Assembly: GCA_947589175.1 (NCBI GenBank) | Contig: CANPZR010000030.1 | Location: forward strand, 1-15,794 | Origin: an uncultured Lachnospiraceae bacterium | GTDB taxonomy: Bacteria > Bacillota > Clostridia > Lachnospirales > Lachnospiraceae | Direction of reading: 5' to 3' | Length of the DNA stretch: 15,794 nt | Part shown: positions 6,056 through 13,085 of the stretch, in pieces | Numbering within the stretch: the stretch's first letter is position 1 | Layout of the letters: each line of letters begins with the position of its first letter | Notes under the pieces: model-generated | The model's database searches: none | Seen by the model: only the letters and a program-made list of their open reading frames with translations | What the model was told of the DNA's origin: nothing | Program-made: the position numbers and the translations under genes

Positions 6056-6250
6056 ATGAAAGGATTAGATTACACAGCTTTGATCCTTGTGATCATCGGC
6101 GCGATCAACTGGGGGCTGATCGGCTTTTTCGGGCTGGACCTGGTCGCCTTTATCTGCGGTTCCATGTCTGTGATCTCCCGGATCATTTACGCGGTCATCG
6201 GCGTGTGCGGGCTCTATGCCATTAGTTTTTGCGGAAGGCTGAAAAATTAA
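6056..6250 (+). CDS. Small DUF378 (YuzA-like) membrane protein
   Basis: A 64-residue protein of the DUF378 family, function unknown. The start is ATG 6056 because AGGAGGTG ends 5 nt upstream; an earlier ATG at 6005 in the same frame has no ribosome binding site. The family signature is visible: ALILVIIGAINWGLIGFFGLD (9-28 region), then ISRIIYAVIGVCGLY (40-54). Two hydrophobic helices lie at about 8-27 and 38-57, joined by a short loop containing LDLVAFICG. The C-terminus is basic (CGRLKN). It is the only plus-strand gene, divergent from the HlyD-like gene and convergent with mgsA. Family members are usually short inner-membrane proteins of about 60-80 residues. Confidence 0.88.
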   Translation: MKGLDYTALILVIIGAINWGLIGFFGLDLVAFICGSMSVISRIIYAVIGVCGLYAISFCGRLKN

Positions 6251-6268
6251 CACTTCCATATAGCATGA

Positions 6269-6290
6269 AAGGTGCGTACTCTCGCACCTT
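6269..6290. terminator. Hairpin between convergent DUF378 gene and mgsA
   Basis: AAGGTGCG (6269-6276), loop TACTCT, CGCACCTT (6283-6290): a perfect 8-bp stem with a 6-nt loop. It includes the first two bases of the mgsA stop (minus strand) and lies 18 nt after the DUF378 stop, as expected for a shared bidirectional terminator. The T-tract is weak: only TTT follows on the minus strand and none on the plus strand. Intrinsic termination may therefore be inefficient. Confidence 0.6.
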
Positions 6291-6687
6291 ACATACGAAC
6301 TAATTCGCGCCAGTCTAAATCCCCCCGCTCCAGCGCCTTAATGAGCAGCTCCGCCGTGGCCAGATTGGTGGCGAGAGGGATGTTGTGTATATCGCAGAGC
6401 CGGAAAATGGTGTCGCTGTCCGGTTCGTGCACCTTCGGGGTCAGCGGATCCCGCAAAAAAATCACCAGATCCAGTTCATTGTTCTCAATCTGCGCTCCCA
6501 TCTGTTTTTCGCCGCCCAGATGGCCGGCCAGATACTTGTGTATGTTAAGATTTGTCACTTCCTCTACCAGCCTCCCGGTAGTCCCTGTGGCAAATATCGT
6601 ATGCTTGTTCAAAATGCCCCGGTACGCGACGCAGAAGTTCTGCATCAGTATTTTCTTCGCGTCATGGGCAATCAATCCGATATTCAT
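6289..6687 (-). CDS. mgsA: Methylglyoxal synthase
   Basis: This cytoplasmic enzyme converts dihydroxyacetone phosphate to methylglyoxal and phosphate, bypassing lower glycolysis when phosphate is short or sugar phosphates pile up. ATG 6687 (132 residues) is preferred because GGAG lies 10 nt upstream. A TTG at 6693 in frame is only 4 nt from it and would add two residues, and the residue numbers below use that longer form. Family blocks are IGLIAHD (5-11), ATGTTG (35-40), DLVIFLRDPL (75-84), HEPDSD (89-94) and IPLATNLATAELL (105-117). H10, H89 and D92 match E. coli H19, H98 and D101 at a constant offset of nine. At that offset E. coli catalytic D71 corresponds to E62, in GGEKQMG. It is the last gene of the elongasome-Min operon, 20 nt after rodA. 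Confidence 0.94.
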   Translation of the reverse strand: MNIGLIAHDAKKILMQNFCVAYRGILNKHTIFATGTTGRLVEEVTNLNIHKYLAGHLGGEKQMGAQIENNELDLVIFLRDPLTPKVHEPDSDTIFRLCDIHNIPLATNLATAELLIKALERGDLDWRELVRM

Positions 6688-6707
6688 ACTCAAAACTCTC
6701 CTTTCGC

Positions 6708-7877
6708 TCAGTGGATTTCAAATTCGTTGCTGTTGCTCCCCCGGTGGGGCTGAATCCCAATATTTAGCAGGATTCCAATGGTGATCATATTGCTGAGCAG
6801 GGACGAGAGGCCGTTGCTCAGAAAAGGAAGGGGCAGTCCCGTGTTGGGAAGAAGCCGGGTTGCCACGCCGATATTGAAAAACGTCTGAAAGCTGTACATG
6901 GCGCCGATTCCGATGCAGATCATCATCCCCATATAATCCCTGGCCTGCTTGGCCAGGAGAAAGCATTTTATGATAACTATGGACAGCAGGACCAGAATGA
7001 TCATGCCGCCGATAAATCCAAATTCCTCGCTGATGGGGGTCCAGATAAAATCGCTCTCAATAACGTCCACCTTGGAGTAATTCCGCGTGACCGTATCCCC
7101 CGCCATAATCTTTCCGTACAGCTTGCCGGAGGCGATGGACAGGATGGAGTTGTTCTGCTGGTACATAACTCCGAGCGCCGCCTCCTCCGGGTGAAGCCAC
7201 CCGACAATTCTCTTTAACTGATATCCCTTTAACAGCTTCTGCCCCGGCTGCTGAATGTACCAGAACAGAAACAGTATTACTGGTACGACGATGGCCGCCA
7301 CCGGTCCCAGAACCCGGTGTCCGATGCCGGAGCTCATCAGCATCATCACCAGTATGACCAGTATGACCATGCCAGAGGACAAGTCCGACTGAATCAGAAT
7401 AAAAAACGTGGGCAGCAGCGCGATCGCCGACGCGATAAAAAAGTTGGTAAACGTCTTCAGGTTCTCCCGCCGCTTGGCAAAAAACACCGCTAACGCCAGT
7501 ATGACAACCACCTTGCAGATCTCGGACGGCTGGAACACAATTACCTTAAAATCCAGCCAGCGGTACGATTTGGTGTCCTGGTCGGTTCCTAACGGAGACA
7601 GCCTCGTAGCCGCGGCCATCAGCGTGGAAATAACGTATATAATCGGTATATAGGTACACAAGTCATGGTAATCCAGGATGGAAAAAATAAACAGCACGAT
7701 CAGACCGCCAATAATACCTATGACCTGCCGGCTCATCGAAAACTTGTTTCCCTGGATGATATACAGCACATAGGTGCTGATCAGCGTCAGAATCAGCACC
7801 ACGGCCACCAGGGAAAAGTCATAATTTTTCCAGTTGTACCGCTTTAATTCCAGCCAACGCTCCACTCGTTCCCGCAT
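6708..7877 (-). CDS. rodA: RodA/FtsW-family SEDS peptidoglycan glycosyltransferase
   Basis: SEDS proteins polymerise lipid II into glycan strands in the membrane, paired with a class B PBP. The 389 residues contain about ten hydrophobic segments. SEDS blocks visible are YRWLDF (105-110), FQPSEICKV (115-123), QSDLSSGM (163-170), ESDFIWTPISEEFGF (274-288) and TGLPLPFLSNGLSSLLSNM (346-364). D276 corresponds to the essential Asp of RodA (D262 in E. coli, D280 in B. subtilis). The common SYGGS loop is SNGLS here (354-358). It lies 18 nt after minE with AGGTGG ahead of the ATG. Shared operon membership with MreBCD and PBP2 favours RodA over FtsW, although sequence alone does not separate them. Confidence 0.92.
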   Translation of the reverse strand: MRERVERWLELKRYNWKNYDFSLVAVVLILTLISTYVLYIIQGNKFSMSRQVIGIIGGLIVLFIFSILDYHDLCTYIPIIYVISTLMAAATRLSPLGTDQDTKSYRWLDFKVIVFQPSEICKVVVILALAVFFAKRRENLKTFTNFFIASAIALLPTFFILIQSDLSSGMVILVILVMMLMSSGIGHRVLGPVAAIVVPVILFLFWYIQQPGQKLLKGYQLKRIVGWLHPEEAALGVMYQQNNSILSIASGKLYGKIMAGDTVTRNYSKVDVIESDFIWTPISEEFGFIGGMIILVLLSIVIIKCFLLAKQARDYMGMMICIGIGAMYSFQTFFNIGVATRLLPNTGLPLPFLSNGLSSLLSNMITIGILLNIGIQPHRGSNSNEFEIH

Positions 7878-7895
7878 AAGATTATCCCACCTGCT

Positions 7896-8174
7896 CTATT
7901 TTGATCCCGCGTGTTTCATATCCTTGATCGGAATATTGGCAAACAGGGCCGGCACCATGCCGTTGTTCCCCTCGGATTCCGTCTGCTCGATCTTAATATC
8001 CAATCCTTCCAAATCTATTTCGACATATTTGGACAAAACATGAATAATATCATTTTTAATCTGCTCCATAATTTCCGGCGAGCAGTTGGCCCGGTCCGAG
8101 ACTAACACCATCTTCAGACGGTCCTTGGCCACGTTGCTCGAAGATTTTTTTCTAAAAAAATCTGAAAAACCCAT
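7896..8174 (-). CDS. minE: Cell division topological factor MinE
   Basis: MinE binds MinD on the membrane, triggers its ATP hydrolysis and so drives Min oscillation in rods that have it. The 92 residues match family length. The N-terminal amphipathic membrane helix (MGFSDFFRKK, 1-10) is followed by the anti-MinCD segment (SSNVAKDRLKMVLVSDR, about 12-28), and the topological-specificity domain covers about 32-88 (EIMEQIKNDIIHVLSKYVEI). The gene starts 14 nt after minD; its Shine-Dalgarno AAGGAG overlaps the minD stop codon. No residue looks missing. Its presence beside a DivIVA gene in the same window is notable. Confidence 0.96.
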   Translation of the reverse strand: MGFSDFFRKKSSSNVAKDRLKMVLVSDRANCSPEIMEQIKNDIIHVLSKYVEIDLEGLDIKIEQTESEGNNGMVPALFANIPIKDMKHAGSK

Positions 8175-8188
8175 ATCCGATCATCTCC

Positions 8189-8977
8189 TTAGTTTTTGAA
8201 TTTATTTTTTATCTTAGAAAAGAATCCTGTCTTCTGCAACAAATCCAAAAACGGCACTTCTTCTCCCATAATGCGGCGGCAGATGTTCTCATAGGCCTGT
8301 CCCGCCAACGACTTGCTGCCCACGAGCGGCTCGCCCTGGTTGGTGGACACCACGATGTTCTCGTCGTCCGGTACAACGCCCAAAAGGTCAATGGCGAGAA
8401 TCTCCACCACGTCGTCGCTGGACATCATATCGCCTCTCTTGACCATGTCCGCCCGGAGACGGTTGACAATCAGCTCGGTCTTTCCGATCTCATTGGCCTC
8501 CAGCAGCCCGATAATCCGGTCCGCGTCGCGGACAGCCGAGACCTCCGGCGTCGTCACCACAAGCGCGCGGTCCGCGCCCGCGATGGCGTTCTTAAATCCC
8601 TGCTCGATGCCCGCCGGGCAGTCCAGCAGTATGTACTCAAATTCTTCCTTTAACTCGGACGTCAGCTTCTGCATCTGCTCCGGGTTGACCGCCGTCTTGT
8701 CCCGCGTCTGGGCTGATGGCAAAAGGTAGAGGTTCGGATACCGCTTGTCCTTGATCAGCGCCTGCTTGATGCGGCAGTTTCCCTCGATCACGTCTACCAG
8801 ATTGTAGACGATGCGGTTCTCCAGGCCCATTACCACATCCAGGTTCCGAAGTCCGATATCTGTATCAATGAGAACTACTTTATGCCCCTCTTTGGCAAGT
8901 CCTGTTCCTACATTAGCCGTTGTCGTCGTCTTTCCGACGCCGCCTTTTCCTGATGTAATGACGATTACTTCACTCAT
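8189..8977 (-). CDS. minD: Septum-site determining ATPase MinD
   Basis: MinD is a membrane-binding ATPase that recruits MinC to block FtsZ rings away from midcell. The 262 residues are typical. The deviant Walker A motif SGKGGVGKTTTT is at 9-20 with signature lysine K11 and P-loop K16. Switch I is IDTDIGLRNLD (37-47) with D40, and Walker B is LLDCPAGIE (117-125). The C-terminal amphipathic membrane-targeting helix is LQKTGFFSKIKNKFKN (247-262), unusually rich in lysine. GGAGG lies 8 nt before the ATG. The gene follows minC with a 17-nt gap. All catalytic features are intact. Confidence 0.97.
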   Translation of the reverse strand: MSEVIVITSGKGGVGKTTTTANVGTGLAKEGHKVVLIDTDIGLRNLDVVMGLENRIVYNLVDVIEGNCRIKQALIKDKRYPNLYLLPSAQTRDKTAVNPEQMQKLTSELKEEFEYILLDCPAGIEQGFKNAIAGADRALVVTTPEVSAVRDADRIIGLLEANEIGKTELIVNRLRADMVKRGDMMSSDDVVEILAIDLLGVVPDDENIVVSTNQGEPLVGSKSLAGQAYENICRRIMGEEVPFLDLLQKTGFFSKIKNKFKN

Positions 8978-8994
8978 TTTTCATTCCTCCATCT

Positions 8995-9660
8995 TTATAT
9001 ATGAATATCTGCCAGCGTTTTTCTTGACAGCGTATCAACGTATATGGTGCCGTTTTCCAGATAGGCGATCTGGGGCTCCTTGGGAACCGGCTTTTTCTCG
9101 TCGGACGAGCGGGCGATCACGTCGCCGATCCGAATCTGCACCGGATTCATTTTAAGCGCCGCCACAAAGCAGTTCTCCCGGCCGGACGCGCCGGCGTAGA
9201 CCGTGCCGCACAGGCTGCCCAGAACCACGATATTTCCCGTGGAAACCACATGGGCCCCGGCGTTTACATCCCCCAGTATAACGATGCTCGTCTCAAATTC
9301 CAGCACCTGGCCGGAACGGAGATTTCCCTTGAAAAACTGGCCGGTATTGGCATTCATCTGCATCAGCCGCTCGTTTAAAGAGCGGGAAAAATACTGCTCT
9401 CTCTCCCTGTCGTTGTCCAGGACGCACACCACGTCCAGCTTGGAATTTTCGGCGATGCACTGCAGGAGCATTCCCTCCTCGTCCTCCGTCAGCTCTCTCC
9501 CCTCAAAGGATACCGCCACCTGGGCGTTCCCCAGAAAATCCGCGCTGGAAGAAAATTTATCCTGAACTTTTTCAAGAAGGGTCTCAAAGTCCAGATCGGC
9601 GTCTAACACGATGCGTATTCCGGATTTGTTGCCCTTGATCACTACGGGTGCTTTTTTCAT
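8995..9660 (-). CDS. minC: Septum-site determining protein MinC
   Basis: MinC inhibits FtsZ polymerisation and is delivered to the membrane by MinD. The 221 residues have the expected two parts: an N-terminal FtsZ-inhibitory domain (about 1-90, starting PVVIKGNKSGIRIVLD) and a C-terminal beta-helix (about 107-212). The latter has RSGQVLEFETSIVILGDVN, the GN-IVVLGSLCGTVYAGASG repeats and QIRIGDVIAR. The RSGQ element (115-118) lies in the MinD-binding region of the family. AGGAGG lies 6 nt before the ATG, and the gene begins 10 nt after the PBP2 stop, placing Min downstream of the elongasome genes. Confidence 0.95.
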   Translation of the reverse strand: MKKAPVVIKGNKSGIRIVLDADLDFETLLEKVQDKFSSSADFLGNAQVAVSFEGRELTEDEEGMLLQCIAENSKLDVVCVLDNDREREQYFSRSLNERLMQMNANTGQFFKGNLRSGQVLEFETSIVILGDVNAGAHVVSTGNIVVLGSLCGTVYAGASGRENCFVAALKMNPVQIRIGDVIARSSDEKKPVPKEPQIAYLENGTIYVDTLSRKTLADIHI

Positions 9661-9670
9661 GTTTTTCCTC

Positions 9671-12574
9671 CTAATCGGTAACTCCGCCGCTGCTCATGGC
9701 CGGATTGGATACTTTTTTGTGTAACAGAGACTTTCTGGAAGCCTTGTCAAAATAATATTTATACACCTTGCTCGCGAGCTCCGCCGCGTTGGATGAGGTG
9801 AATCCGTTGGGGATCTGCACCGTCACGGAGATCTCCGGATCCTCGTAGGGAGCGAAGCTGACAAACAGCGCGTGGTTGGGCTCGTTGGCTGTGACCTGGG
9901 CCGTACCGGTCTTTCCCGCCACGGTCACCGGGACGCCCTGGAACAGCGACGTGATGCTGCCGTTGTTCACCACGTTTTTCATGCCGGTTTTTATGGCTGA
10001 GAGCGTAGACGCGGACACGTCTAAGTCGCTCTTTATATTGGCTGAATTTTTGGTGGTCTTGCCGGTCGTCGTATTGACTAACTTGTCCACCAGAGTCAGA
10101 TCGTAACAGGTGCTCCCGTTCGCGACCGTCGTCACATACCGGGACATCTGCACCGGCGTGTAGCTGTTGGAGCCCTGTCCGATCGCGGAACGGACGATGT
10201 CGATATCCGAAAAGGTGGGCTCCGCCTCCGGGAGCTCGATGCCTGAGGTGTCCGTCAGCCCGTAGCGCGACGCGTATTTTTTCAGCCGCTCCAGGCCCTT
10301 TTCGTTGTCGACCACGTTGCCGTGCCCGTTGCCGAGCTGGTACCCCATCTCGTAGAAGAAATAGTTGCAGGAGTGCTGGATGGCCTGAGAGACGTTAATC
10401 GTCCCGTGCGAGTAGGAACTCCAGCACTTGGGCCACGGCTTGTTGATCTTGGTAAACTGTACGTTATCGTGGACGGTGGTGTAGGGGCTTATAATCCCCT
10501 CCTCCAGAACGGTCGTTGCCGTGACCATCTTAAAGGTGGAGCCCGGTGCCGTCTTTTGCTGCGTCGCCCGGTTCAAGAGGGCGGACGCGCTGCTGGTGCT
10601 GATTCTCGCGTAGTAATCGCTGTCCACGGAATTGGCAAATTTATTGTTGTCGTAGCTGGGGTAGGACACGAGGGCCAGCACCTTACCGGTCTTGACCGAC
10701 GTCACCACCACCGAGCAGGCGCACGGCGTCAGTCCCAGATCCCCCGGCGGGATGTCCAGGGACCGGATTTTCCCCACGATAAAGGAGTAGGGGGAAATCA
10801 TGCCCGTCTGCAGCTTGACATAGGTGGTCTTATTTTTCTTCAATACCTTCTGGTCAAATAACAGCAGGCAGATCTCCCGCCCGGAAATCGTGCCGTTATT
10901 CACCATGACGTGATAGACCTTTTTGTCAAATAGAGGGTCGTCGGAAATTTCCGCGTACACATATTCGGTTATTTTTTCAAAAACTTCCTCGCTGCTGTAG
11001 TAATCCTTGCCGATTTCCAGCATGTCCAGGTTGATCCAGTTGTGCTCAATGGCATAAATCAGCAGCTCCGAGAGACTGATTTTGTCGTTCGCGTAATTCT
11101 GGTACGCATTGCTGGACGTATCCATGGTATCGCTGTTTATGACTCCATTGGTCCGGAGCAGCGAGAGGATGTAGTCCAGGTAATCGTCCAGCGGTTTTGA
11201 GAGATCCTTCCCCGGCGTCCGGCTGCTGTAGGTGAGCTGGCTCTTGATCCGGGAGACAGCCGTTTTCTTAGAGGCCGTAAAATCCTCATAAATAGCCTTC
11301 TCCAGATCCGTGGCGTCGTCCGCGGAAAAATGGGAGACGTCCACAATGCTGTTCTGGAGGATGGCGTCGTACACATCGTAAATAGAGACCAGAATTCCCG
11401 ACGCCTGGTGCCCCTTCGTGCCGTGGCTCTTGGAGTTGGTCAGCTTGGATGTGAGGATTCCCGCGATTTCCTTCTCCGCCAGCTTGTAAGTGGCCTTCTG
11501 CAAATCCGCGTTGATGGAGAGGTAGATGTCGTTGCCCGCCACGGCGTCCTTGTCCTTCTGGATGTCTATGATGCGGGAGGAGCTGTCAATCAGCAGAGTC
11601 TCGGAACCCTTCTCCCCCTTCAGCTCGTTCTCATACTCCTTCTCGATGCCGGTCTTGCCGATCTGGTCGGTAGCCGTGTACTCCGTATCCGGGTCGGCCT
11701 CCTTCATCGCGGCCAGCGTCTCCGAGGAAATCAGCCCCGTATACCCGATGATGTGGGCAAAATACTTGCTGTCATAGTACACGCGGTTCATCTCCGTGCT
11801 GACCTCCACGCCGGGAAGATCCGGCGAATTTTCCTTGATGGCGGCCACGGTCTTCTCCGAGACGTCCGTGCTCAGAGTAATGGGCTCATATTTGGAATAG
11901 GTGTTCATCAAGAGGGCGTAGCGGACAGACATAATCTTCATGGCTTCCTCCACCGTGTAATCCGGATCGGCCTGCGCCCTTTCCTCATCGTCGATCACCC
12001 CGTCGTCATTTCTGTCTCTTGGCTGGTCAAAGAAACGGATTTCGTTGACCTTGCTGGACGTGCGGATATAGTCGAAGCACTCCTTGGCTGTCATGGAACT
12101 CTGCTCCGGCGTCAGCTCGTCCACGGATTTTTTGCAATAAATGTCCCGCTTAAAGCGGAGCTGCGCGGAAGTGTTCACGTTGAAGCTGAACTTTCCCTTC
12201 CTGTATGTGATGGGGAACTCCAAATCTAAGGCGTCCCCATTTTTCTCTAAGAGCCCCACGCACTTTAGGATCATCTGGTTCTTGGAGCGGTTGTCCGTCA
12301 GCTCGCCGGTGTCCTCCAGCGTGATGGCGTAACTCTGCTCGTTGGTGGCGAGGAGCCGTCCCGTGCTGTCGTAGATTTTGCCTCTTGCGCTCTTGATCGC
12401 CTTCACCCGCTGCATCTGAAGGGAGGCTTCTTTTCCGTAGGTCTCCCCATTGATGATCTGCAGGTAAAACATGCGTCCCACCAGAATGCTGAACAGCACA
12501 ATATAAGTCACCACAAGAGGAAAAAGCCGCGACTTGAAAATAGACTTTAAATAATCAAGTAAAGTTTCCAGCAC
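9671..12574 (-). CDS. mrdA: Class B penicillin-binding protein 2, oversized transpeptidase
   Basis: PBP2 cross-links peptidoglycan outside the membrane during elongation, paired with RodA. It begins at a GTG 6 nt after AGGAGG and overlaps mreD by 20 nt. There is one membrane anchor (17-36). The pedestal domain opens with RGKIYDSTGRLLA (64-76) and carries an EF-hand-type loop at 187-198. The dimerisation block has GVEVSTEMNRVYY and GKTGIEKEYENELKG (306-320). Transpeptidase motifs are intact: PGSTFK with S679 and K682, SCN at 735-737, and KTGTAQ at 888-893. The 967 residues far exceed the common 600-720. An extra ~240 residues (about 378-615) lie between LSINADLQKATYKLAEKEI and VVVTSVKTGKVLALVSYPSY, which are usually close together. 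That insertion is mostly predicted helical and I recognise no domain in it. Some clostridial relatives are also long (recollection). Confidence 0.94.
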   Translation of the reverse strand: MLETLLDYLKSIFKSRLFPLVVTYIVLFSILVGRMFYLQIINGETYGKEASLQMQRVKAIKSARGKIYDSTGRLLATNEQSYAITLEDTGELTDNRSKNQMILKCVGLLEKNGDALDLEFPITYRKGKFSFNVNTSAQLRFKRDIYCKKSVDELTPEQSSMTAKECFDYIRTSSKVNEIRFFDQPRDRNDDGVIDDEERAQADPDYTVEEAMKIMSVRYALLMNTYSKYEPITLSTDVSEKTVAAIKENSPDLPGVEVSTEMNRVYYDSKYFAHIIGYTGLISSETLAAMKEADPDTEYTATDQIGKTGIEKEYENELKGEKGSETLLIDSSSRIIDIQKDKDAVAGNDIYLSINADLQKATYKLAEKEIAGILTSKLTNSKSHGTKGHQASGILVSIYDVYDAILQNSIVDVSHFSADDATDLEKAIYEDFTASKKTAVSRIKSQLTYSSRTPGKDLSKPLDDYLDYILSLLRTNGVINSDTMDTSSNAYQNYANDKISLSELLIYAIEHNWINLDMLEIGKDYYSSEEVFEKITEYVYAEISDDPLFDKKVYHVMVNNGTISGREICLLLFDQKVLKKNKTTYVKLQTGMISPYSFIVGKIRSLDIPPGDLGLTPCACSVVVTSVKTGKVLALVSYPSYDNNKFANSVDSDYYARISTSSASALLNRATQQKTAPGSTFKMVTATTVLEEGIISPYTTVHDNVQFTKINKPWPKCWSSYSHGTINVSQAIQHSCNYFFYEMGYQLGNGHGNVVDNEKGLERLKKYASRYGLTDTSGIELPEAEPTFSDIDIVRSAIGQGSNSYTPVQMSRYVTTVANGSTCYDLTLVDKLVNTTTGKTTKNSANIKSDLDVSASTLSAIKTGMKNVVNNGSITSLFQGVPVTVAGKTGTAQVTANEPNHALFVSFAPYEDPEISVTVQIPNGFTSSNAAELASKVYKYYFDKASRKSLLHKKVSNPAMSSGGVTD
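11981..12016 (-). other. EF-hand-type loop encoded in PBP2 pedestal domain
   Basis: Residues 187-198 of PBP2 read DRNDDGVIDDEE. This fits the 12-residue EF-hand consensus at every ligand position: D at 1, N at 3, D at 5, G at 6, aliphatic at 8, D at 9 and E at 12. It is on the extracytoplasmic side, as in dockerin-type single loops. Calcium binding is inference. Confidence 0.7.
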
Positions 12575-13085
12575 TTTCTTCCTCCTTCCTCTTTTTGTTC
12601 AACAGATTTTCCAGCGCCACAATGAGACGGTACGCCAGAATCCCCACAATGCCCGTGTAAATCACCTCCGGCAGGACGACATGCAACATGTAAAATCCGA
12701 TGTACAGCTTGCCCCGCATGAGAAATTCTGTAATATAATAGTAAATTCCATATACAAAATCACCGGACACGATCAGTATGGCCGGGAGAACCAGGTTGTT
12801 CGTGAAGTAGAACTTCTGGCAGAATCCCACGGCGAACCCGATGGTCATAAAAATAAAAGCGTACAGCCCGATGACCGTGCCGCCGTACATATCTAACATC
12901 AGTCCGCACAGAAAGCCGATCAGAAGCCCGGATGTGCGCCCTCTTAGGTAGGCATAGGACACTGTGGCCACTAACATCAGCTGGGGAACCACTCCCGCCA
13001 GCTCCAGTCCCTTAAAAACGGTGGTCTGCAGCAAAAAGGCAAGGATGATCACAAACAGCGATGCGATTTTTCTCTTAATCATCAT
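12555..13085 (-). CDS. mreD: Rod shape-determining membrane protein MreD
   Basis: MreD is an integral membrane component of the MreBCD elongasome. The start chosen is the ATG at 13085 (176 residues, MMIKRKIASLF), preceded by GGGGA about 8 nt upstream; a farther ATG at 13112 adds nine residues and has only a weak site. The protein is almost wholly hydrophobic with five or six helices (for example SLFVIILAFLLQTTVF, SGLLIGFLCGLMLDMYGG, LVLPAILIVSGDFVYGIYYY). It ends in a charged tail (NKKRKEEESAGNFT). The LQTTVF and GFLCGLMLDMYGG patterns fit the MreD family. The start overlaps the mreC stop and the end overlaps the PBP2 gene. MreD is poorly conserved, so order between mreC and the PBP2 gene is strong support. 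Confidence 0.93.
   Translation of the reverse strand: MMIKRKIASLFVIILAFLLQTTVFKGLELAGVVPQLMLVATVSYAYLRGRTSGLLIGFLCGLMLDMYGGTVIGLYAFIFMTIGFAVGFCQKFYFTNNLVLPAILIVSGDFVYGIYYYITEFLMRGKLYIGFYMLHVVLPEVIYTGIVGILAYRLIVALENLLNKKRKEEESAGNFT

Noticed and set aside
11330..12229. 299-residue plus-strand ORF opposite the PBP2 gene
   Set aside because: The minus-strand PBP2 frame is continuous with intact motifs on both sides; the antisense frame lacks a ribosome binding site.
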